DNA of 64,000 bases. It comes from Copromyces sp. CBS 386.78 (lineage: Eukaryota; Ascomycota; Sordariomycetes; Sordariales; Sordariaceae). The stretch lies in assembly GCA_030685235.1 (NCBI GenBank), contig MU839164.1, positions 124,001-188,000 of the forward strand, read 5' to 3'. A program made the position numbers and the translations under genes. The notes below the pieces were generated by a model. It had not been told where the DNA came from. It was given only the letters and a program-made list of their open reading frames with translations, and did no database searches. Positions 46,465 to 57,771 of this stretch are shown piece after piece; within the stretch, counting starts at the first letter, position 1; each line of letters starts with the position of its first letter.

Positions 46465-48811
46465 TGTCGATGGTAGTGGAAGGGTAGGTGGGCCAGAGTC
46501 CTGCTCTGGGTGGCCGCGAGGTTGAAACGTCGAGAGCTTCGAGATCTGGGTGTCGTAGGTGATTGAATTACAGGTAGCTGCGCTTTGGTAAGGCGATGAG
46601 GGTTGAGGTTCGGCGGTAGTCGCAAGGTTACTACTACCTGCGCATCCTCACAAGGGATAAGGATGCTTGCGGCGCGATCATTGCAACAACTTGGAGGAGA
46701 GGAAAGAGGATACTGGTCAGAGGGGCTTTGCGTTCAGTGTTAGGATTGTTGATGGATGTCTCGATAAGATTCAATAAAAATCATGTTATCGCGACACAGT
46801 GTAATATGGTTACCCAATTTTCGCCCTTCATCCAGGGGGGGAAGGGTCCATGCATCCAGCCGACGATGTAAAGTGCCCGGGCATCCAAGTATTTCGAGGT
46901 GGTACAACCAACTATGGATTCCACTTCTCATCAGAATTGACTGTGTTCAGCCGTGGAAGGAAGGCTCACGCTCGCTGTCTCTCCGCACTTGCCGCACGTC
47001 TTCTGGTGAGTGCGGGAACGTGCCTGCCCAATGGTGCAATTTGACGGAACCCAACAACTCAATCGTCTTTCCCAGGTCGGGAGGACAGCTAGGTAGCTCT
47101 TCACTGGAACGACGGGAGTTGCCTCACGGTCCCAAACGTCCCTGTTCGGTTCCCAACAAGTCGAAATAGCTACCGATCACGGTATATCTTGGAGGCGGCA
47201 AGTGATGGCCATGTTCCTGCATTGATTAGATCCTGTACAGCCCATCGTGAGCTTCTGGGCAATGATCGGATATGTTCCCCTTTCCCATTACTTTGCACTC
47301 TGACCTTCAAGCCCCATTCAATCTGACTGCAGGTGTGAAGTGAAAAGTGTGCCTCCTACCGGCTCGAACGATTAAGTCAACAGGAAACTACAAGGCCTTG
47401 CTTGAGTTTTCTCCTTTGGCTCACCTTGATGCACTTCTCAGCAAGTATTCTTTTCCCACCCATCAAGTGTTGCTAACAGAAAAGAAGAAAAGGTAGATTA
47501 CCATGGGTACGCACACACAGTCTCGTATATGACATCGGTCGTTCATACAAAAGAGAAGGATTGAGCAAAAGAAGAAAAAGAAGCAAAAAAGAAAAAAAAA
47601 TGGGATAATAGAGAACTCACCCCGGAATCGAACGCGTAGAGCAGCAGCTTGAAGCGGGTCCCAACCGCCCAACACCGTACCGCAAGACCATCCGACCGTT
47701 CAGGGGCCCAGGTGGTCCAGTCCTCTTTGTTGGAAGTATGCGCTGCCGAAGTAATATATATACCCTCTGACACTGCTGCTGCAGAGGGAGTGATTGGTTG
47801 TGCTGAAGGGTTATCGCACGGGCACGGGACTGAGGGTGGGATGAAAGGCTGATAGGTCGCTGTCTTGGGCGTTGATGGAAGGTACGGAGAGATAAGGTAT
47901 AGGGACTCAGCTTACGACAGTCTCCTGCAACCCGGACTCCGACACATCATCTCCTCCCTTCTCTCAGTCCATATCGAACTGCCGAGATCGGAAAGCTTCT
48001 TGGGAAGGAGATCTGGAGCCAGACGACGGGGAAGTGGCAAAACCTGTTTTGCGGCCTTGATAAGGTTGCAAGTGATAACATGCGCCCGGGGATCATCAGC
48101 GATTAGGACCGAACAAATGGACAATTGGACCAATGCTGAAATGCTACCGAGGCGAGAAGTCAAGGCTCAAGGCTTACCAGACTTAGGTATTTCTGCTCGA
48201 CGACAAAAGATATGCCAGGTGCTAGTACCATTGGTCGAAGACGAGATAACTTGATGCTTTATTTTGGACATTTTTCAAGGATAAAGGGCCGGGTGGTCTT
48301 TTCATGAAAAGTATATTCAGCGAGACTTGTATTCGACATCAACAATGAAGCAGTGGTGAAAAGTCAAGGACAAAACAACAGATATAGATGACTTGCCTCG
48401 TGACTTACACATGCCGTTTGTTGACATCAGGGGGGAGTCAACAGCAGGGGTTAGGGATATTGATGCGTTCGGGTTGATTGTAAAGGCTCGGCCCGAGTGC
48501 TTAGGTCGCACTAGCCGAAAGCCCAGGCCATTCCTGGCGTTGTAGTGAGTCATTTGCATCAGTAATACCCTACTTGGAGTCAGTAGATATAGTGATAACG
48601 ACACCAGACGTTGCAGGCACTACAACCAGACACTCAAGACACTCTTGCCTCTATGACTCCTCCATACGGTGAAGATAAATAGAAAGAACATCCCGTGAGT
48701 GGAAAGAAACATCGTACAAACCAAAGATATCGAAAGCTAGACATTGACGGTCTTCATTTCCAAGCAAAGCCAACTAGGCAAGGATACAATCCAAAAGTAC
48801 AAAAACACAAG
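46465..48811. other. Long stretch with one possible unrecognised split gene
   Basis: Apart from the candidate at about 47124-47860, I find no gene. The right end is the 5' region of the GNAT gene. Confidence 0.4.
47124..47860 (-). CDS. Possible unrecognised split gene
   Basis: Tentative. A minus-strand segment ending at 47621 reads PFIPPSVPCPCDN, then AAAVSEGIYITSAAHTSNK and DGLAVRCWAVGTRFKLLLYA. It ends at a strong donor (GGG|GTGAGT). In phase 0, a next exon 47425-47472 (QHLMGGKRILAEKCIK) is flanked by GTTAG and GTGAGC. A last exon (EHGHHLPPPRYTVIGSYFDL) would stop at 47124-47126. The first exon has no ATG in its frame, so the 5' end is unresolved, and the link between the later exons is uncertain. 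The product is not recognised. Confidence 0.3.
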
Positions 48812-49434
48812 ATGACTCCCAAAGACCAGATACGCACCTGGACCCGTGAAGTCGGCAACACCATCTACACTTACTCGACCGACCCAAGCCTAGTTGACCT
48901 CGCCGCCCTCAACGCGGCTCTGGCTTCCGACACTGTCTGGTGGGGCCGAGACATGCCAGAGGAATCGTTGAAGCGGATGGTAGAGCACTCGTATAACTTT
49001 GGGTTATACGTCACAGAGAAGGGAGATAGCGAACAAGGTAAGACTCTCATAAAACAGACATACACAAGACACTCAAACTAACACAACCCAACTTTCAAGG
49101 AAAAGACAACTCCAAGCAGCAACAACAGCAAATGGTCGGTTTCGCCCGCCTAATAACCGACTACGTAACCTTCGGCTACCTAACCGACGTCTACGTCTTG
49201 CCGGAGTACCAAGGCAAAGGGCTGGGCGGGTGGATGATGGAGTGTCTGAACGAAGCGCTGGACCAGTGGCCCGAGCTGCGGAGGGCCGTATTGTTCACGG
49301 GCGATGCTTACGCCGCGAAGCTGTACGAGAGGACGCTGGGGATGAGGGATACGAGGGAGAATGGAGGAAAACTGATGGTTATGCAGAGGACGGGGCCGGC
49401 GGCTGCGGCGCGGATGGAGGGAAAGAAGGATTAA
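48812..49434 (+). CDS. GNAT-family N-acetyltransferase
   Basis: Acetyl-CoA-dependent acetyltransferase of 186 residues; substrate unknown. Exons are 48812-49037 and 49100-49434, with a 62-nt intron (GTAAGA...TCAAG) in matching phase. Start M at 48812 (MTPKDQIRTWTREVG) is preferred over the upstream in-frame ATG at 48695, which would add a basic unconserved leader. The GNAT core is clear: MVGFARLITDYVTFGYLTDV, then YVLPEYQGKGLGGWMM, which is motif A with the acetyl-CoA pyrophosphate loop QGKGLG near residues 112-117. AAKLYERTLGM forms the C-terminal motif. A short Gln run (KQQQQQ) sits after the intron. Related fungal proteins are annotated only as GNAT. Confidence 0.88.
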
Positions 49435-49547
49435 GTACAAGGAGAGGGTTTGCTTGGATGGTGGTATCATAGAGAAAGTACGAGGTTGGTTCGCAGATGT
49501 TAACTGGTTATGGGGAATCTTTTAAAAACTGAACAACAGTAAAGAAA

Positions 49548-50784
49548 CTATGCCTTGGCTGTTGCTGTTCCTGTCTTCTTGTACGCTCCGCCATTTTGCC
49601 TCCTCAGCTCAATGGCACGCTTGTACGGCGGTGCCGTAGGCGGCTGGACTGGATCGAGCGAGACGTGGTCTTCTGGGAGTCTATACGACGCGTCCGAATC
49701 GAAAGCGGACAAATCACCGCAGGCGACGAAGGGGGCCACCCACCGGATGTCCTTCAACGGCTCGTTGGTGAGGTCCTCCACTTCGACATCGTAGATGCCA
49801 TCCTTATCTGCCGGTGTCTGGGTGGCATTTTCTTTTGTTGATTCCTTCTCCTTGGCATGCTTCTCGGCCAGCATCTCGGCAAGCTTATTGCCGACGCCGA
49901 GAGGCTCCTCAAGGTTGGCTGTGAAACCCTCGGGAGGCTGGAAGTTGATGCAGACGATGAAGGCCTCGACACTGCTGGCGCGCGAAGAGCGGGGCTTGGC
50001 GACGTAGACCTTCTCGAAGAAGACCTTCAGCTGGGCGTAAAGGAGGTCGACGTTGCGGCCGCGGAAGATCTTGGCGACGAACTTGCCGCCGGGCTTAAGG
50101 ACGCAGAGGGCAAGGTTGAGGGCAGCGAAGAGGAGCTGCGACTGGACGTAGATGTCGAGGTCATGCAAACCTGTGACGTCAGGCGCACCATCGCTGATGA
50201 CCAGGTCCACTGGGTGCGACGCTTGCTGGTTCATGGTGCTAGGATCGAAATCGGGGTCCAATGCCTTGAGCAAGAGCGGAACGGTGGCGGGATGTGTGAT
50301 GTCGGCCCGGAGGGTGATGATTCCTGGCAGAGGGCTGATGGGCTGCAAATCGATCGACACAATCTTGACCTGTTCTCTGGGAGTAGGTGTGCTTTCCTGA
50401 GACTCTTCCACCTTTTGGGCCTCCCCCTGGGCGTCTTGCTCCTCGGGGAAGATTTCGAACATCTTTTGCCGGAACTTGGCCTCACGGTCTTGCCAAGCAC
50501 AACGACCGAACTTCTCTCCCTTGATCAGAACTCTTGATAGCACTTGAGACCAGGAACCGGGGGCAGCACAGAGATCGACCACACGAGTGACATTTTCGAA
50601 TAAGTTGAACTCTGTATTTAGAAGCATAGTGTTAGCGGTAATTCACTGTTTTTACATGAGGAAGAATCAAGAGGTTGTTACCTTCGTCTAGTTGAAGAAG
50701 CTTGAAAGCACTTCTGGCACGCCATCCTTGCTCCTTTGCCAGGCGATAGTAGGCATCACGCTTATCTTTTGATGATTTTCCCAT
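49548..50784 (-). CDS. trm7: tRNA 2'-O-ribose methyltransferase TRM7 (FtsJ family)
   Basis: Methylates the 2'-OH of nucleotides 32 and 34 in the tRNA anticodon loop (known for yeast Trm7 with Trm732 and Trm734). Exons are 50682-50784 and 49548-50611 (70-nt intron, GTAACA...ATACAG), giving 388 residues. The FtsJ fold starts [20 protein letters not shown]. The SAM site is [16 protein letters not shown]. The catalytic tetrad is visible as Lys28 (AFKLLQ), Asp175 ([10 protein letters not shown]), Lys215 (GKFVAKIF) and Glu250 ([13 protein letters not shown]). An acidic insert ([19 protein letters not shown]) follows the SAM motif, and a C-terminal extension of about 110 residues goes beyond the core. 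It is divergent from MAK5. Confidence 0.94.
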
Positions 50785-51420
50785 TTTGAAATCTTCACTC
50801 AGTTGATTCAAGTAGTGAAGTGGGAGTGACGAGAGTGGATGAGTGGATGAATGCGCTTGTGAAAGAGACTGGGGGAGTTTGGGAAGATCAAGAATGCCCC
50901 ACTTCTTGGGTGTGACAGTGGAGGTCGCCGTAGGTCGCTGGGCGCCGATGGGTTTTTGGCGACGAGGGGTCCGTCTGCTGCAAATTGTCACCGCCAAAAA
51001 GATTCTGCCGGCACAATTACCGAGCACCCTGCCGGCCGTACAATGGAACTTGCGCATCGAGGACGCCCAGATCTTGTGGAAAAATCTGAAGAAAAAACAA
51101 CTCTGTAGGGTTCCGGATTTTCTTCAAGCCTTTCACTTCATTCAAAATCAAACAGACAAAGGTTTCCACGTCCCGTTCTGTCGGCACTCTCTCAATGTTG
51201 ATATCCAGAATAGGTAGGCGGTGGCATTTAACAGCATTTGAGCTAGCCTGATCCAGCTAGCGACAGCTGCAACCTAGCTGCAGGGTGGAGCCAAAATTTC
51301 CATTTCACTTTTACAACCATTTTCACTGAGGAAAACACTCCTTCAAAGTTCATCAGTGCAACCAACAAGCTTTGAAACCCAGCACATTTCCCCGCCAAAA
51401 CACGACGACATATTCACACC
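50785..51420. promoter_or_regulatory. Shared divergent promoter region of TRM7 and MAK5
   Basis: 636 bp between the two start codons must contain both promoters. A direct GCTAGC/CAGCTAG-rich segment lies near 51240-51280. No specific element was identified. Confidence 0.5.
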
Positions 51421-53924
51421 ATGGCCGTCGATAAGAAGCGCAAGAACACGAAGGGCCCCGCTAGCGGGCCAAAGCGTCGCAAGACGCAACAACAATCCAA
51501 GCAGACTAAGCGACCCGTTTCGGTCGATGCGCTGGCATGGAAGACGGTCGACATTCCCGAAATGTTCGATGACGCCGAGGGTTTCTTTGGTTTGGAGGAA
51601 ATTACCGGTGTTGATGTCGTAAAAGAGGGAGATGTCGTCAAGTTTGTAAGTCTTGGGCACGGATGATGACAATAATAGGGCATGCATCAACTCACACATA
51701 TCGACAGATGGCTGCTGTTCCCAAGTCAAAGGCGGGGGTAGAAGATGACGGCGAAGAATTCGACGGTTTCGATGATGAAGAGACACCCAAGCCTGCCGAG
51801 AATGCGGATCAGGAAGTTGAGACATCAGATTCCAAGGCCGAGGCAATGAAAACTCCAGCCAAGGAACAGAAGGCCCCCAAAGACCAGAAGAAGCCGAAGG
51901 AGCAGCCAAAGGAGCAAGAAAAGCAACAAAAGCAGCAAAAGCAACAGCCAAGGAAAGAACAGCCAAATAAGGCAGCGAACAAGAAGGCCTCCGAGGACAA
52001 GAAGAAGGCCCGCAAGAACGAGAAGACCACTGTCGAACCAAAGGACCCCGAACTAGAAACCGACCTCTTCACCAAACTAGAGGAGCTTCCGGAGCCCGAA
52101 GAGGAGGAAGTTGATATGTCCGAATGGGTGCCGCTCGACTTGTCGCCCCAGATGGTTTCGTCCATCGCCAAACTAAAATTCACCAAGCCCACCGTTATTC
52201 AGGCCCAGGCTATTCCCCAAATCATGGCTGGTCACGACGTTATCGGAAAGGCATCCACCGGTTCAGGAAAGACGTTGGCATTCGGAATTCCCGTCGTCGA
52301 AGCCTGGCTGGGCGCTGCTGAGACGAGGAAGCAGAACAAGGAAGAGAAGAAGGGCGCCACAGCACTGATTCTGTCACCCACCAGAGAACTTGCTCAACAG
52401 ATCAGAGACCATCTCCAAGCGCTATGCAAGGGTCTTCCTACGGCGCCTTACATCTGCTCGGTTCTTGGTGGTATGGCCGTACAAAAGCAAAAACGCCAGC
52501 TTCAGGTCGCCGATATCGTTATCGCTACCCCGGGCAGAATGTGGGAGGTTATGAGCTCAGACAACTCGGTGCTCGCTTCTCTGAGAAACATCTCCTTCCT
52601 CGTATTGGATGAGGCGGATAGACTCCTGAAGGACGGTTCCTTCAAGGAGGCTGAGGAGATTTTCAAGGCGCTTGACAGGCAAGCGGTGGAGGAGAACAAC
52701 GAGGATCAGAAGATGGGCAACACTGATGAGGAGAGGCAGGAAGAGGAGAAAGAGGAAAGCGAGGAGGGGGAGGAGGAGGAAGAAGAAGAAGAAGAAGAGC
52801 CTGTCAACAAGAGACAGACTCTTGTCTTCTCCGCCACATTCAACAAGAACTTGCAGCAAAAGTTGGCTGGAAAATCCAGGTTCAAGGCGACCAGCAGCCA
52901 GGACATGGAGTACCTCCTTCAGAAGCTCAACTTCCGCGAGACCCCCAAGTTCGTCGACGCCAACCCCGTCCACCAGATGGCCGAGAACCTCAAGGAGGGT
53001 CTCATCATGTGCGGAGACATGGAGAAGGATCTCTACCTCTACGCTACCCTTATGCTCCAGCCCACACGACGCGCGCTCGTATTCACCAACTCGGTCAACT
53101 CGGTCCGGCGCCTGACTCCCCTCCTCGAGAACCTCAACCTCCCAGCCTGCCCTCTCCACTCCGGCATGATTCAGCAAGCCCGTCTCCGCTCCATCGACCG
53201 CTTCAAGGCCAACGAAGGCGCGAAAAAGAAGAACGGATCTGCCGCTATCCTGGTCGCCACCGACGTCGCCGCCCGTGGTCTCGATATCCCCGAAGTCGAT
53301 CTCGTCATCCACTACCACGTCCCCCGCGCCGCCGAGGACTACGTGCACCGCTCCGGTCGCACCGCGCGTGCTTCCAACTCGGGCACGAGCATCTTGCTCT
53401 GCGGTCCCAAGGAAGCCGTGCCGACACAGCGCCTTGTTGCCAAGGTGCACGCCCAAGCCGAGGTCAAAGCCGGCAACTCGGGTAACAACACCAAGAAGCT
53501 CGTGTCGAGCGGTCTCCGCACCATCGACATCGACCGACGCATCGTCGCCAAGCTGCGCGAGCGTGTCGACTTGGCCAAGAAGATTGCGGATGCGGTGCAG
53601 GCCAAGACCATGGGTGGAAAGGAGGACGACTGGATGAAGAAGGCGGCGGAGGATCTGGGTGTCGAGTACGACTCGGAAGAGCTGGAGAAGGCGGGCAAGT
53701 GGGCCGGCAAGGGCAGCTTCAAGAAGCAGAAGCAGAAGGAGGCACAGCAGATGAGCAAGGGCGAGTTGGCGAGCTTGAGGGCTGCGCTGAGGGATCTCTT
53801 GGGCAAGAGAATCAACACGGGCGTCAGCGAGAGGTACCTCACTGGATTGGATGTTAGCGAGTTGCTGAAGGGTGAGCAGGGGCTATTCTTGGGCAAGGTG
53901 GACGGCTTGGGTCTGGATGATTAG
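51421..53924 (+). CDS. mak5: ATP-dependent RNA helicase MAK5 (DEAD-box, DDX24-like)
   Basis: Nucleolar DEAD-box helicase for 60S ribosomal subunit assembly. Exons are 51421-51645 and 51708-53924 (62-nt intron, GTAAGT...CGACAG), giving 813 residues. The N-terminus has basic [17 protein letters not shown], then the MAK5 signature [21 protein letters not shown] Lys/Gln/Glu-rich linker leads to the helicase core: Q-motif [13 protein letters not shown] (near residue 233), motif I ASTGSGKT (257), [16 protein letters not shown] within [11 protein letters not shown] (373), SAT (450), [10 protein letters not shown] (559), [13 protein letters not shown] and HRSGRTAR (622). A long acidic run of Glu residues interrupts the core between DEAD and SAT. 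Coordinated expression with TRM7 through the shared upstream region is possible. Confidence 0.96.
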
Positions 53925-55108
53925 AGGGATTTGGGGCGTTGGTAATTGCAGGTTTGTTCTACGTTTAACCTTTTATCTCGAGCGGTCATCTACATATCAT
54001 GTCTCTTGATTCGCAGTTGTTGTCTAGGAGTAAAATGTCTCCCATGTTTCTTCCTGAAATCAGAAGAACAGTTCACCTGCTGGGCTGGGCTGCCAAGTTA
54101 GAAGGGTCCACCCACATCCATCGAGGTCTCCGTCTTCCCCATGGCCTAGATTCCCAGTGTTGTGGAATGTCGAGACCTGATGCGACGTTCCCGGTTTCGG
54201 TTTCATCATCCGGAGAACCTTCTGTTCCGCCGTTATGATTTCTCCACTTGGCCCGTCGAAGTACTCCACACCGGGCAGCAGGGTCTGTGAACTTGTCTCT
54301 GCTTGTGCAGCGAACGTGACGAGCGGCCAAGATTTTTAGGCATTTGCTGTCATTGTGCTTGTCTGGGCGGTCGGTTCGATGCTTCATTGGGCATCTGAGC
54401 GCAAGAACAACGTCACTGTCGCACCGTCCCATCTGCTGCGTGGGTGGCCTCATGGGGTTTTGACGACAGAGACATGGAGAAGAAAGAGACGGACGGAGTG
54501 TTTGACACCCCACTGTATCCGGACTCTCATTTGTACGGTATAGACTAGTAGTACAAAGTAGTGTACCTCCCTAATCGCGCACCTCCAAGTGTCTCGTCGA
54601 TTATCTCCCGTCACACACCTTTCCGTCAACGTTCCAACGATTTGCGCCTCTGATTCGCCTTGTACAACACAGGAACTACTCACCCAAAGCTCAATCCTCC
54701 TCTTTGTTCCTCACGATCTCTCGTGTCATATCCCTCAACATGACCTGGCAATGACAACAATATTACTCTGATCGCAAGACCGATGTCATCAGTCCCGGAC
54801 CCTTTTATCCGACGGTTTCCGAGATAAGCCAATCGCAGTGCGCTACCTTGGTCCAATCGCCGCGCAACATCGACTCAAACACAACGGCATATTGCTGTTT
54901 TGGCAAGAACACGCCTTCCGATTTATTACAACAAAATATCCACGGTGGAAAAAGCGCAATATTGATCGAGGTCTCAAACGGCGTTCTGATCCTTCTTTAT
55001 CCAGCCGAATCCGAACAAACACTGCGCCCTGGCGAACCACCACCGACCGAGCGGACGAACGAACAAACGAGCGAAACCAACACGCCCCAACACCGCCATC
55101 TCGCCGCC
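53925..55108. other. Intergenic region of about 1.2 kb
   Basis: 3' UTR of MAK5 and 5' region of the next gene. The frame of the next gene is open back to 54848, but I read 54848-55108 as untranslated leader. Otherwise nothing is recognisable. Confidence 0.5.
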
Positions 55109-56914
55109 ATGGCTGGCAATGGTTCTCTTGCTAGCCTTGCTAGCCGGGTATCTGCCATCGATCGGGTTCCATCTACGCCATCGCTAAACGAAATCCAACG
55201 TCCTCGAAAACTGCGTCTCCTGATCGCTGCAAATGGCCCTCGAGATGTGGCCTACGCGCAGGCCATCGCCGTCCGCCTGTCAAAAGAACCACAGATAACA
55301 ACACGAGCGATAGTAGACGACATGACCCACCGATTAGCACAGGAGATCATGGTATACAAGAACAGGAGCTTAAGGGCAGACAGTCCCGATGGTCTTACGG
55401 GCAAGGAAATCGAAACATATCAGCAGCAAGCATACGAACTGGTGGAATGGGCCGACCTTCTCGTCATTGCGCCCATCGATGCGGACCACCTGGCGAGGAT
55501 GATGTGCGGTATGGCGGATACACTGTTGCTCGAGGTCTTGAGAGGCTGGGACGCCTCCAAGAGGATACTTCTTATACCCGGCATGACCACACACATGTGG
55601 GAGAACCCAATGACTAAGAGGCAGATCAGCAAGCTTCACCGGAAATGGAGCTGGATCAGGGTTCTGCCCCCAATTCTGTGGCACTACGACGACAGTCCGC
55701 ACCCAAAACGGGTCGTGAAATGGGATGCGTTCAACGAAGTTCTGGCCATCATCAAGAACCAGGCCGACCTGCTCAAGATCGGTCACACCGTCGAAGTATC
55801 CGTTCAGCAGGGGACATCCGCCGCAACAGGGAAGAAGGCCAGAAGCACACTACCACCAGAGCTATGGAGCATGATCTTCGAATACACCAACGACTGGGAG
55901 CTGGCCACCTCCATGGGCGTCTTCACCACCATCCCCATGCCCGAAAGCGAAGGCTGGCGACTGCAGCCCAAAGACCCCAACGACCCGCTGCAGGTCTTCA
56001 TGCACGAGCTCGAATGGACGCTCCTGACAGCCAACACCAAAGCCATCTGCTCCAAACTCTCGCAAGCGCCCGAGTCATTCCAGGACCTCTCCGCCTTGGC
56101 CGTCCACCTAATATTCAAATTCGGCCTTACCGAAGTGCTCACCTACATCGAGTCCAACTTCCCGCACCTCTTCAAGTGTTTCGACGGCAAGACGATCCCG
56201 ACCAAGGCGTCAGCATACTACTACCGCACCGACATCCTTGAATGGTGGGCGCGCTCCCCTTCCTTCCTGGAAAAGCAATACGACACGGAAGCGCTCAACC
56301 TCGCCTCCATGCGCGGCTGCATCCCCGTCCTCGAATGGTGGCGCCGCTCCGGCCTGCCGCTCAAATACACCGAGTCCGCCTTCGAGCTCGCCACCTCCCG
56401 CGGCCATCTAGACGTGCTCCAGTGGTGGCGCGACGCCTCCCAGCGCGAACACCCCTCCCGCAACATCTCCCTCAAACCCGGTCGCTCTCTACTAATTGCG
56501 GCGCAATACGGCCACGTAGAAATCATGCGCTGGTGGCTCGAGCAGTCCGAGGTTCCGCTGGAACACCAAGAACAAGTATGCAAGATGGCTTCGCGATGGG
56601 GCCAGGTGAAGATTCTGGACCTGTGGCGCGAGCTAAGGGGAGACGATAAGATGCAGTTTGATAATCAGATCCTCATAGAGCCTACCTTTCATGCACATAT
56701 CCCCGTGCTGGAGTGGTGGCGGAGGTATGCGCATGGGGAGCTACCGGGGATGAATGGACGGAAGGGGAAGAGGGTGGAGTATAAGACGATGGATATCGAG
56801 GAGGCGTTGGAGGACTCGTTGGGCGATCAGACGAGGGTGAGGAGGTGGTGGGCTGAGAACGGACTCAATTTGGGGTTGGGGACGAGTGAGTGGATGAAGG
56901 TCAGGTATTTGTGA
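55109..56914 (+). CDS. Flavoprotein (HFCD/PPCDC-like) domain fused to ankyrin-like repeats
   Basis: Protein of 601 residues, no intron. The start at 55109 is chosen for its GCCGCCATGG context; the frame stays open to 54848 but upstream looks like leader. Residues about 30-240 match the homo-oligomeric flavin-containing Cys decarboxylase fold: LRLLIAANGPRDVAYAQAIA, then LVEWADLLVIAPIDADHLAR, then MCGMADTLLLEVLRGWD and GMTTHMWENP. The active-site His of HAL3/PPCDC (HIELxxWAD) aligns with Ala (AYELVEWAD), and the Asn of PxMNxxMW aligns with Thr. Residues about 245-600 contain Trp-rich ankyrin-like units (CIPVLEWWRRSGLP, HLDVLQWWRDAS, HVEIMRWWLEQS). FMN binding with loss of decarboxylase activity, plus a protein-binding role, is my inference. 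Confidence 0.75.
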   Translation: MAGNGSLASLASRVSAIDRVPSTPSLNEIQRPRKLRLLIAANGPRDVAYAQAIAVRLSKEPQITTRAIVDDMTHRLAQEIMVYKNRSLRADSPDGLTGKEIETYQQQAYELVEWADLLVIAPIDADHLARMMCGMADTLLLEVLRGWDASKRILLIPGMTTHMWENPMTKRQISKLHRKWSWIRVLPPILWHYDDSPHPKRVVKWDAFNEVLAIIKNQADLLKIGHTVEVSVQQGTSAATGKKARSTLPPELWSMIFEYTNDWELATSMGVFTTIPMPESEGWRLQPKDPNDPLQVFMHELEWTLLTANTKAICSKLSQAPESFQDLSALAVHLIFKFGLTEVLTYIESNFPHLFKCFDGKTIPTKASAYYYRTDILEWWARSPSFLEKQYDTEALNLASMRGCIPVLEWWRRSGLPLKYTESAFELATSRGHLDVLQWWRDASQREHPSRNISLKPGRSLLIAAQYGHVEIMRWWLEQSEVPLEHQEQVCKMASRWGQVKILDLWRELRGDDKMQFDNQILIEPTFHAHIPVLEWWRRYAHGELPGMNGRKGKRVEYKTMDIEEALEDSLGDQTRVRRWWAENGLNLGLGTSEWMKVRYL

Positions 56915-57257
56915 GTTGGTAGGATGGATTATGGGATGGTAATGCAGTTTGGACATCGGGATAGCGACTACTATTAAGGCGTCATGACACTTATGACTAC
57001 GGATTTGGCAAAACGGGGTTTCTATAGATGGTTATCAAAACGGAATATCACATGGGTACAAGGAGGATAAATTGACTTAATTTTGAGGTCTTGATATCAT
57101 GGTAGCCTGAGTGGAAATGCAGTCCGTGAAGGGATAAAGAAGATAAGTAGGAGTCTTGGTTTATTGATAGTTGAGAATTTTTGACATTTTCGTTTCGTTG
57201 ACTCTATAAGGCCATGCTCTGAGGTGATTTTCATCAAGGAGTGATTGATAGCCGCTT

Positions 57258-57345
57258 GCCCGGCTAGCTCAATCGGTAGAGCGTGAGACTCTTAAGGAGT
57301 TCCTCCGTAATCTCAAGGTTGTGGGTTCGACCCCCACGTCGGGCT
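57258..57345 (+). tRNA. tRNA-Lys(CTT) with a 15-nt intron
   Basis: The cloverleaf folds by eye. Acceptor GCCCGGC pairs with GTCGGGC, the D arm is GCTC...GAGC, the anticodon stem is TGAGA/TCTCA with loop CTCTTAA (anticodon CTT), and the T arm is GTGGG-TTCGACC-CCCAC with discriminator T. An intron of 15 nt (about 57294-57308) follows position 37, the standard place for eukaryotic tRNA introns. Internal A and B boxes are present. Confidence 0.95.
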
Positions 57346-57771
57346 CAATTCCCGATCGTTCCTTTAATTTTTGGCTCTTCTTTCTCTGATTCCATCCATG
57401 CAGCTCTTTTTGCTTCATTTGACTTTCTTGTTTCTCTCATGTGTCATCTTCGCCATCTCTTTTGTGGTGAAGATGGCCAGGACCTAGAACCAGGTGTTCC
57501 AAACCGTGATCCGTTCCATGACAACTTCAACCATTTCTCTCTTTCCTCAAGCCATGTCCTCCTTTTGCTTTGCACTCATAGCATTGGTACGGCAGGAGAC
57601 CCGTTTTGCACAACCTTTCGACATGTTTTTGTATGCACTCGATCCTGTTGAGGCTTAGGGGCCAATCCAATCTACTACCTACTAGGGATTCGCCCTCTTC
57701 CTGCACCAGAACAGTACAACACCGCAGCATGAACTGATTAGATACCAGCACTTCAGAGAATAATCCGGGCA
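57346..57771. other. Short intergenic region between tRNA and dynactin p27 gene
   Basis: Contains the tRNA terminator region and the 3' UTR of the minus-strand gene. The frame at 57283-57651 runs out of the tRNA and is not a gene. Confidence 0.5.

Noticed and set aside
47600..47710. tRNA-like GTTCGATTCCGG on the minus strand
   Set aside because: The bases around the putative T loop do not pair and no acceptor or D stem can be formed. The sequence ends at a splice donor instead.
49857..50537. 226-residue plus-strand frame opposite TRM7
   Set aside because: Lies fully within TRM7 coding sequence and encodes Leu/Gly/Asp-rich shadow sequence.
52557..53456. 299-residue minus-strand frame opposite MAK5
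   Set aside because: Lies fully within the MAK5 helicase core on the opposite strand.
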